DNA of 64,000 nucleotides. Origin: Acestrorhynchus altus (taxonomy: Eukaryota > Chordata > Actinopteri > Characiformes > Acestrorhynchidae). Location of the stretch: the NCBI GenBank assembly GCA_034509495.1, contig CM067507.1:28320892-28384891 (forward strand), given 5' to 3'. Below are positions 56,579-64,000 of this stretch, piece by piece (within the stretch, counting starts at the first letter, position 1; each line of letters starts with the position of its first letter). The notes beneath the pieces are model-generated. The model was not told the origin of the DNA, did not search any database, and saw nothing but the letters and a program-made list of their open reading frames with translations. The translations under genes and the position numbers were made by a program.

Positions 56579-57181
56579 CTAACATAGTATGGGCCCCATA
56601 GGCAGAACAAGACTCAGATATTCCAAAGAAGGGAATGGAAAGATGGGGGGGGGGAAACAAAAAGTACAGTCCATTATGGAAAGTCTTGTGGTTCCGCATA
56701 GCACTGAGGTTGAACTGTGTCTCAAAGGTGTTCCATTAGAGGACAAAACAGACAAATGAATCCAGGCCTGGATTTGGCAGAGTAGGGTCAAGAATAAGGC
56801 TTCTATAAGGGCTACATTTAGACTTATATTCAGTAATCTAATCTGTTTAAATACAACAACAATAACAACAACAAGAGCAAAACAAATAAAAAAACTGTGT
56901 CTATTCACATGTCTTGGCTTCGTTTCTCTCCCTGGACACACGACCACACCAAAGGCGCATGAAAGTGCTGAAAATGTATCCTTCTCACAACTCCTACACT
57001 GAGCGGGTGCAAAATGAGATAACAGCAAGTCTGTCCAAATTACAGCACAAAAGGAAAGACACACTTGCCATTGCTGTATTTCATTGTTCTCCCAATTGAT
57101 GTGACAGCCCCCATAATAAGGTAGAGAGTATTTCAGTGAGCCACAAACAGCTCTTTGCTGGCACATGGCCCTTCTGCACAT
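56579..57181 (-). other. 200-codon open reading frame, coding status doubtful
   Basis: This is the longest ORF outside the LINE: Met at 57181, rich in Cys, Leu and Val, with a strongly hydrophobic stretch (FFICFALVVVIVVVF). It matches no family I know. The VVVIVVV run comes from a (GTT)n tract and the later FPPP run from a G-run on the plus strand. A chance ORF in intron 1 is the most likely reading. Confidence 0.2.
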
Positions 57182-57319
57182 ACAACATTTCCCAATCTCC
57201 TAATCTGTTACCATGGTGACTGAGAAATGTTAAGACTTTTTTTTTTCTGACACATAGTACAGCACATTGTAATATGTCATAAGATGTGAAGACAGAAATA
57301 CAAACTCCTATTCCATTTA

Positions 57320-57545
57320 ATTGGTTGTTATAGTTTAGTGGGTAACTCCACTGACCCTTTTGTCACAGACAGAGGTTCAGTTCCCTCTGGGCCAAACACA
57401 CTAGAGTCCTTGGGAAAGACTTATTCACCAACCAATGATTCACCATCCAATGCAACATGATTTAAGTGTAGGTCACTCTGGTAGAGAGCATTCTCCAATG
57501 AGAAGAGCATTCTCTAATGCAAATGTACTCGAGTGTAAAAGCTAT
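57320..57545 (+). repeat. tRNA-derived SINE (third family), diverged
   Basis: A-box-like 'tatagtttagtgggtaactcc' and B-box-like 'gaggttcagttccct' (about 57370-57384), then 'agagtccttgggaaagact' and 'taggtcactctggtagagagcattc'. The last corresponds to 'aagtcgctctggataagagcgtc' of the family. Confidence 0.75.
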
Positions 57546-60500
57546 TAGGAACCTCACTTAGATCAGACATGCTCAATCTGAAGTCCTTTCAATGAGACAA
57601 CCCACACGAGGATAAACTACACCTTGTCCTTCTGTGAACTTGCCATTTAATCCACACTAAAGAGCAATCGCCCCCATTTCCAACTGAAATATTAATGCAG
57701 CTGTTTGCATGTAAAGGCAGTTTAACTCAAGTGGAGATATCTTGGCTGTCTGGCTTCCATTATGCTTAGTAAAGTGACACTAATGACAAGAACAGCGACC
57801 TCACACCGATGATCGAAGACCTACGTCCCATGTTAAAGGCTGAAAACTGCAAAATAGTTTTTATTTGATTAAACTCCAGCTGTACTCTAGGAGCTCCAGT
57901 TGTGACTTAAGTGGGTGGAACCTTCTAGAAGATAAGATCCAGATGAAGATGAGATCACCCTGCACTGTCATATGACATCAGAATGTGAATAAGCATAACA
58001 ATCTGCTGATTTGTGAATTGGAATTTTGGAAGAGAGAAGCATTGGTTCCAATCAGGAAACTACCTTGATGTTATTTTTCATTGTCATTTCATTCCTTAGA
58101 TTAAATATGTGTTAATAAACTAATCTGATAGTATCACGATGAGTCAGAATTTCATGAAGAAAGAAGAAAGAGAAATGATCTAAAATGACTTGGAATAAAA
58201 TATATTTACATTGACATCCACTGAAAGTTAAAGCTGCAGTCCTTCAGATAGATTTCACTTTTTAATGGAAACAGCAGTATTCCAGAGTGGAGAGGGAACA
58301 AAATAATCTAATATATGGTATCGATTTGCTGGTGCGACCAACTCAAAAACAAAGTCTAATAGGTTTTTCTGTTCACAAAATGTGTCGTTAGCTACTCATG
58401 TCACATGCAGAGCTCTGTAACCTGAAAGATTTAAAAGAGACCCTATGTTGGCTTTTTTCTTGCTGAACATGTAAAATATACCCACTTAATAATACTGTAC
58501 AGACCAGTACAATGCAATCATATTACAGGTGTAGCAAATTATTAAATTAGCTTAGCTATTCATTATTTCAGACAATTTTAGGTTCTAACCTTGCTGTCCA
58601 TTTCTAAGCACAATCTACGTTTATTGAACATAATTGCACTCTACATTCTGACAGTATTTCATCATCAGTTAACAACAATCTGCTGAAAAACATGGAATAA
58701 AGTTTCACCCGGCAATACATTTACATTGACCTGCGTTAAAAGTTACAAATGCTTTACTCACAGCTACAAAGTTACTATTGTTGATATACGGGTTTTATAT
58801 GTATGTGTATTTAAATGGGTTAAAACTTAAATGCACTTATTATGCTGAAGGACATTTCCTTCACCAAGCTTTGACTGAGCTCTGTCTGAATTCTCCACTC
58901 CGAAACTCCTGACCTGCCTGACCGACTTGCAATAATCGGAGTCCTCTTCTCTGAAAGAAGGCCGTACCACATTGTCTTCCATATTCGCAGCAGAGAGAAT
59001 CCCCAAGTCCCCTAACCATATGGTCTATTGCCTTAAGGCCTTTTTATTCCTTCTTCTGTCAAGTTGCTGTTTTGGAGATACACGGTTTATGCGTGACAGT
59101 AACTATATGATAAATACGTTTCTATTATTTTACATATTAAAACCTGTGGAAAGTGACATGCTTGGCAGAAGTGACTGCACCTTAATTTGTAGCTGTAGTG
59201 AACAACCTCTCAGAAAATGATGTTAGTGCTGTGAGACTGCTTTCATTATTAGGCCCTAATGAGAGGCATTATTATCTTATGACCATTCCTAATGCTAACT
59301 ATTACTGTGATAATCAGGCCTGTTATTATAGCAGAAGAAGCATGAAAAGAGAGGGACGTCAATGTTATTCGAAATGGCATCACTTGTAAAGCAATTTGCA
59401 GATCACACCAAGCTCTTCAAAAATTGTAGTGTAAATGAGAAATTTGACCTCTAGTTTGCAGCTTGAGGGCTGCAGAGTAAAGCAGTCAGATTACAGATAT
59501 CGGACAGGATGCAGAGAAAAGGGCAGAAGTAAAATAAATCATAAAAATTAGGCTCTCGTGTTGAATTACTACACCATTGGCCACTTTGTTGATGGTAATG
59601 TATATATAATAGCAGGGAATGCATTACAGTCAAGACATATCATCGTTCTAGGTCCTCTGAATAGCTGTCCTGAATTCTACTGCTTCTTAACTCTGCACCC
59701 TGGGGTAGGTCAGTCATTTAAGATGCATTTAGGCATCACATCACAGACACCCAGAGTGAGTTCAGCTTCAGTGTTAAATGTTTCAGAATGATGTAACACT
59801 GTCATTGTCAGTGTGGTTGCCATTTTTAATTCTGTAGTAAAATTTGAATGTAAATGATTCCTGTTCTTGTAAAAGAAGTAGATAACAGTTGTATCCAAAC
59901 TGATGTTTTTACAGAAGGCAAAAATGTATGTGTCAATCTAATGGTGGGTATATAATACATTATATATGATACGTCTTTTAACTTTAGGATGAAATATAAT
60001 AAGATGAGCTAAGACTGAAAGATCTAAAGAGTTAAAGGGAGGAGATGCGATGGCATCAGGGAAATGGAATTCATAGGATGTAAGAGTTTCCTCCATCAAA
60101 ATTGCTGTTGCTTCATAACTCCAAATTGTTTATACAGAACAGAGTAAGACCTTTGCAGTTATACAGGCATTTGATTCTAAAAAAAAAAGCACATCCTGCA
60201 CACAGTTCAGTCTACTGACACATATGGAATCATATAACAACAACATTTTTATTTACAAGGGGATGCGCGTTTACCGGTAGATAGCGTTCCCTGATAATTT
60301 GCTATTCTGCTTTTTGCCAAAATGGTTACTAGTCCCCCTCCAGGTTTTCTGAATCTGTACGGTGCAGTGCTTACGGCAATGTCCTGTTCTTTGACTAGTC
60401 ATGCAAAGACAGGTTCATGGACTGCATGGCATGCATGAGGTATCTAAGGAAAGCCAAGGAAAACAACATAAACATGGAAAGGGTGTTGCATCACTCAGCT

Positions 60501-61009
60501 TCACATCACCAGTGTTTAGTGCATCGAAGGATCATTCAGATGACTATTTTTATTACAACTATTTTATCATCCTCACAATTAACAATATTTCAGTCACTTG
60601 TTCAGCAGATTTGCACATCAACCAAAGCTGAAGTAATCTTCTGTGAAGTCGTTGGTTAATTTAAATGATAATTTCAGACAGAGGTTTCTAAGGAAAGCAA
60701 TCAAGTGCAAACAAGTGGAATACAGATATTACACCAGGTACAGCTGGGCATGCGTTAATATGTAATATGACAATAATTTTGTTATTAATATAAATTACAT
60801 CACGCTAAGCTGTTCTGGGCATATTGTGGGTAACAATACCATTTAAATAACTGACCAACTACATGCTTCCTTAAGAAGATATAAGGATTAGTCCTGAAAA
60901 ATGATTTTAATGCAGCATGGTATGAAAAATAAATAAAATGGTCATCAAATTAAAGTATTGTTTAATGAGCTAGTTTTTTTGGTCCATTGCAACTTTTTTA
61001 TATGTAAGA

Positions 61010-61330
61010 TGTTTCCCACAGATGTCCCAGCCAATGGGACTCACATGGGTGGAACCTGGTCTATGGGCATGAGCTCTCAGCAGGTTTGAACACGTGTTAT
61101 TACTGGGACCCAGTTGGGCTTCCCAAATTGTGCCAATCGTTACAAGATCTCACCATCCAACATAGGTCCCATCTTGGCCCCATGTGCCGTGTACAACCCA
61201 GATGGGCCCATGGTTATCCCCTCCTGGTCCCATCAGGGACACTGATGGGCATCCATATGTGAGTCCAACATAGAACCAATGGACAAAATATTCTAGTCCC
61301 CAGTGGGGCTACCAATACAGGCCCCACACA
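61010..61330 (+). repeat. GC-rich ~320-bp duplicated block, copy 1
   Basis: The ordered blocks 'gccaatgggactcacatgggtggaacctgg', 'gttattactgggacccagttgggc', 'cccctcctggtcccatcagggacactgatgggcatccatatgtg', 'ggacaaaatattctag' and 'cagtggggctacc' recur at 61570-61890 in the same order. Confidence 0.85.
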
Positions 61331-61569
61331 GGCATGTTATCTAAGATCTGAACTTTAAAAGTGAAACTGAGTGTGCCACAAGAGTGACATCACTAGTGCA
61401 CAGCAACCTTTCAGTTTGACCTTTGGTGACAGGCCTTAAAGAATTATGATGCACTCTCAGTGGGGCTCATTATACAGAGTCGAAACCAGCTCAAATGTCA
61501 TCATTCATGATTGATGCAGATAGACGTGACGTTCTGTAAATTATCGCCCTTCATAAGGAATTTCCCTGC

Positions 61570-61890
61570 CAACAAGGGTGGGTTTCACGTGGGTTTCACA
61601 TGGATGAAACCTGGGCAAGGTGGGTTGCAGGTGGGTATGGACTCTGCCTAGGTTTGTACATGTGCTGTTACTGGGGCCCAGTGGGCTCCATTATTGCACC
61701 ACCCAACTTAAACTCACGTGTCCCATCCAGGTGCCAATGTGCAGTTGAAATCTCAGATGTGGTCCAAGTTCACCCCTCCTGGTCCCATCACTGGCCCTGG
61801 TGGATATCCATATGTGGGACCAACATGAACCAAGGACAAAAAATTCTGGATCCCAGGTGGGCTACCCAGACAGCCCCCAGCTGGACATGT
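61570..61890 (+). repeat. GC-rich ~320-bp duplicated block, copy 2
   Basis: Collinear with 61010-61330: 'gggtttcacatggatgaaacctgg', 'gctgttactggggcccagtgggc', 'cccctcctggtcccatcactggccctggtggatatccatatgtg', 'ggacaaaaaattctgg' and 'caggtgggctacc'. It ends about 165 bp from the putative first exon. Confidence 0.85.
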
Positions 61891-62053
61891 TACTGGGTAC
61901 TGGATATTCTGGTCTGATATTGGGATGCATTACTGACCACATAACCCCAAGCCTGAGCTCTTTCCACAGAACTAAACCCGAGAAGAAGATCCAGCACAGA
62001 GTGAGTGAGTAAAACACAGCATAAGTGCAGTCAGAAGAGCACTGATCACTTAC

Positions 62054-62330
62054 CCTGCTGGAATGGAGCTGAACAGGCAGTCGACTGGGGTTTCTGGATG
62101 AGGGAGTGAACAGGTCTGAACTCACACTGTCTCCACTAAGTTTGAGGACAGTCGACTCGCGTTTCCAGCGCAGAGGAGAAGAGCAGGGCAGCAGCTCTGC
62201 ACGACAGCCAGCAGCATGGTCTACGGAGACAACCCGCCACTGATCCTCTGGTGGGAGAGCAGGTCCTGTCCTGGTGTCTGAGCAGAGCAGTGGAGGATCT
62301 GAAGCGGGTCGTTTCCAATAAGGAGGAGAA
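62054..62330 (-). other. osbpl3: Putative non-coding first exon of osbpl3 (5' UTR)
   Basis: The minus-strand sequence ends in a strong donor, CCAGCAGG/gtaagtg, at 62054/62053. The region up to about 62330 is CpG-rich, unlike all surrounding intron DNA. It contains an ATG at 62217 in a good context (A at -3) that opens a 31-codon upstream ORF closed by TGA at 62122. The transcription start is not determined, so the right edge is approximate. Linkage to the coding exon at 26448 is inferred. Confidence 0.55.
62122..62217 (-). CDS. Upstream ORF (uORF) in the putative osbpl3 5' UTR, 31 codons
   Basis: The start is accATGc with A at -3; it reads MLLAVVQSCCPALLLCAGN and stops at TGA (62122-62124), before the splice donor. 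It is Leu/Cys-rich and looks like a signal peptide, but it has no family match. If transcribed it would be the first AUG on the mRNA and could damp osbpl3 translation. Confidence 0.35.
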   Translation of the reverse strand: MLLAVVQSCCPALLLCAGNASRLSSNLVETV

Positions 62331-62400
62331 GAGCGTGGGTGTCTGAACTGAGGGGCGGGACTCCTCCGTCACGCGCTCCTCTCTGCCTCCCCTCTGCTCA
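62300..62400 (-). promoter_or_regulatory. osbpl3: CpG-rich promoter region of osbpl3 (putative)
   Basis: It contains a GC box (plus strand ggggcggga at about 62351-62360) and a CCAAT box (ttccaataagg at about 62310-62320). The 'ccgtcacgcgctcc' block and many CpGs add to this in a window otherwise poor in CpG. No TATA box is evident. It sits directly upstream of the putative first exon on the minus strand. Confidence 0.5.
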
Positions 62401-62425
62401 ACTACAGCTAAATAACACACTCATA

Positions 62426-62430
<5 letters not shown>

Positions 62431-62462
<32 letters not shown>
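62431..62462 (+). repeat. (CA)n microsatellite at the promoter
   Basis: A pure CA run about 70 bp upstream of the GC box in gene orientation. Confidence 0.97.
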
Positions 62463-62466
<4 letters not shown>

Positions 62467-62546
62467 CCTGCCCACCAGGCTACACAACAAGCATTCAGCC
62501 TGTACACCAACTCACCTGCTCGGATGTTTAAACACTGTAAAAAAAA

Positions 62547-62548
<2 letters not shown>

Positions 62549-62609
<61 letters not shown>
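62549..62609 (+). repeat. (GT)n microsatellite upstream of the promoter
   Basis: A pure GT run of about 29 units, in opposite sense to the CA run at 62431-62462. Confidence 0.98.
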
Positions 62610-62612
<3 letters not shown>

Positions 62613-62699
62613 GTCAATATACATTCACGTACATTGACATTTCTAGCCTATTTTTCTGATCAGTTGATCAGTGTGAATTATAGCTCATGAAAACAAGAA

Positions 62700-62780
62700 T
62701 CTCTCTCTCTCTCTCTCTCTCTCATTTATTGTGACATCACATTACACATATGTAAAGTGTAAACATAAATAAAAATAAAC

Positions 62781-62824
<44 letters not shown>
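62700..62824 (+). repeat. (CT)n and (AT)n microsatellites
   Basis: CT run at 62700-62722 and AT run at 62789-62824. Confidence 0.95.
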
Positions 62825-62829
<5 letters not shown>

Positions 62830-62830
<1 letters not shown>

Positions 62831-64000
62831 GTGTGTGTACATTAACTTACAATATGCATTCACAATTAAATTTCACAAAGTATAAAGCTTAAAGTTAACA
62901 CATGAGAAAGCACTATTTTCATACTAATTTAATCATTTTTTTTCATTAGTGCATGACATTTTCACAAGTCCACCAATGTGACATTTGCATTTAAAATATC
63001 ACTAGAAATGTCATTTTTTTTAATCAACCTTTTTTGTTTTTTTTTATGATTAGATGTATGTCCCTGTTTACTGTTTGTTTCTGTCTATGTGCTGATTGTA
63101 GAAAAAATTACATGGATTATTTTTTGCTTTTTAATAGTGAGGTTCGTGCTCATCCCAACCATCTGGTGGCATAATAGAGAAAACAATTTGAATTCAGATT
63201 TTAACCGTATTAATACCAAGACTGATATTTTAATCTGATTGACATGTGCAAGTCAAGACCATCAAATTTTACTGGGAATTTCTTTGATGGTGTGGATTTG
63301 CTCTTTATGAAAACCTGTTTCATATACTTTTGCAATCTGATATCTCATAGGGTGAAAGAAAGCTCAATCCTTTAAGCTAAAAACCTGATTGTTTTACAGA
63401 CAAGTCTGTTTATTATATCAGTTTCCTGCAAAAATGCATTTAGTAAGTTTCTCTGGAACAGAGTCTTTCACATTACTGAAAGATTTGCCAGCTCCATGCT
63501 CAGTATCAGTTTGTATAATCTACATATGAAAGCATTGCCAGGACTCTGGACCAGAGGATGTGTTTGCTTGAATGATGTAGAATAAAGTCTTTGCTTGAAT
63601 GATAAATTTTACTTGACACTTACATAAAGTCAGTGCTGGCCCTAAATGTTCATTTTCACCAGTCAAGTCCTTACATGTCCCAACATCTAGTGTAAAGCCT
63701 TCCCTGAAAAAAGAGGCTGTTACTGCAGCAAGAGAGACAAACCCTCTATTAATATCCTTCAGAACAGACTTCAGAAGATCAGCAGGTGTTTCCAGACAGT
63801 GGGATGTACAGCATATGTTCCTTGCTGTTGGAATGCCATTCGGAACTAGCTCTGAAGACTTTATTCCGTCCTCTCATACTTTCCAGTCTTCAAAAGCAGT
63901 GATCACATCATTTCCAGACACATGCCACTGCTGGTCTGTTCTGCATTGAAACGTGCTCACATTTTGACCTACTGTGTCAGGTCTGAGGATCTCACCAGCA
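62830..64000. other. Upstream intergenic flank, no gene seen
   Basis: AT-rich sequence without long ORFs. At about 63610-63790 there is a decayed MITE-like tail ('ccaacatctagtgtaaagccttccctgaaaaaagaggctgttactgcagcaa'). I see no exon of a neighbouring gene. Confidence 0.6.

Larger units (their letters stand above)
26449..62053 (-). other. osbpl3: osbpl3 intron 1 (inferred, about 35.6 kb)
   Basis: Bounded by the inferred acceptor at 26448/26449 and the strong donor CAGG/gtaagtg at 62054/62053. Mobile elements and microsatellites inside are listed separately. Stretches where I see nothing classifiable are about 27060-27880, 28180-28900, 29265-29700, 30540-32770, 37105-38080, 39410-40070, 42100-42930, 50180-50700, 50850-52300, 52340-53920, 54340-55100, 55550-57310 and 57550-60980. 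A long first intron is usual for vertebrate OSBPL3. The splice between these two sites is inferred, not proved. Confidence 0.55.

Noticed and set aside
62339..62659. 106-codon plus-strand ORF and its minus-strand counterpart at the promoter
   Set aside because: Made of CA and GT microsatellites (THTHTH / CVCVCV), with no domain and no splice logic.
63600..64000. Possible exon of a neighbouring gene at the right edge
   Set aside because: No open frame of useful length. The part at 63610-63790 resembles a decayed MITE tail.

Overview
This is vertebrate nuclear DNA, most likely from an otophysan teleost such as a catfish, characiform or gymnotiform. The evidence is the single intron-rich gene with GT-AG splice sites, the dense (CA)n and (TAGA)n-type microsatellites, and many tRNA-headed SINEs, Tc1 and hAT fragments, L2-like LINEs and small inverted-repeat elements that I know from otophysan genomes. 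The species cannot be named from the sequence. There are no prokaryotic features.

One protein-coding gene is supported. It lies on the minus strand and is the 5' half of osbpl3, which encodes oxysterol-binding protein-related protein 3. I assembled 12 coding exons by hand. Every splice phase fits and the reading frame stays open through 453 codons. They encode an ORP3-type N-terminus, a PH domain split over five exons, a Ser-rich linker with a predicted helical part, and the start of the FFAT motif (EFFDAQ) that binds VAP proteins at the ER. The window edge cuts the gene at the FFAT motif, so the sterol/lipid-binding ORD domain lies to the left, outside the window. The coding exons are at 1-103, 2375-2482, 4029-4159, 6395-6554, 8244-8336, 11122-11228, 11365-11476, 12156-12320, 13254-13367, 14902-14955, 16702-16818 and 26351-26446.

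Upstream is a very long inferred first intron of about 35.6 kb (26449-62053). It leads to a putative non-coding first exon and CpG-rich promoter at about 62054-62400, with a strong splice donor, a GC box, an inverted CCAAT box and an upstream ORF. The stretch from 62400 to 64000 is microsatellite-rich flank with no gene seen.

The rest is intronic mobile DNA. It includes an L2-like LINE with a readable reverse transcriptase (17128-18661) and a second LINE fragment (43200-43625). There are two dead Tc1-like transposons (about 10140-10960 and 34540-35810) and several hAT-like elements, one with a perfect 8-bp target duplication (48473-49581). At least ten copies of one MITE-like family with tacactatatg termini are scattered through the window, and there are several SINE families and some twenty microsatellites.

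I did not find a new multi-gene system. The observations most worth following are the UG, CA and CU repeat tracts just upstream of five osbpl3 splice acceptors, the hAT derivative that still carries a promoter-like and donor-like segment, the nested hAT-type elements, the upstream ORF, and paired repeats flanking exons.
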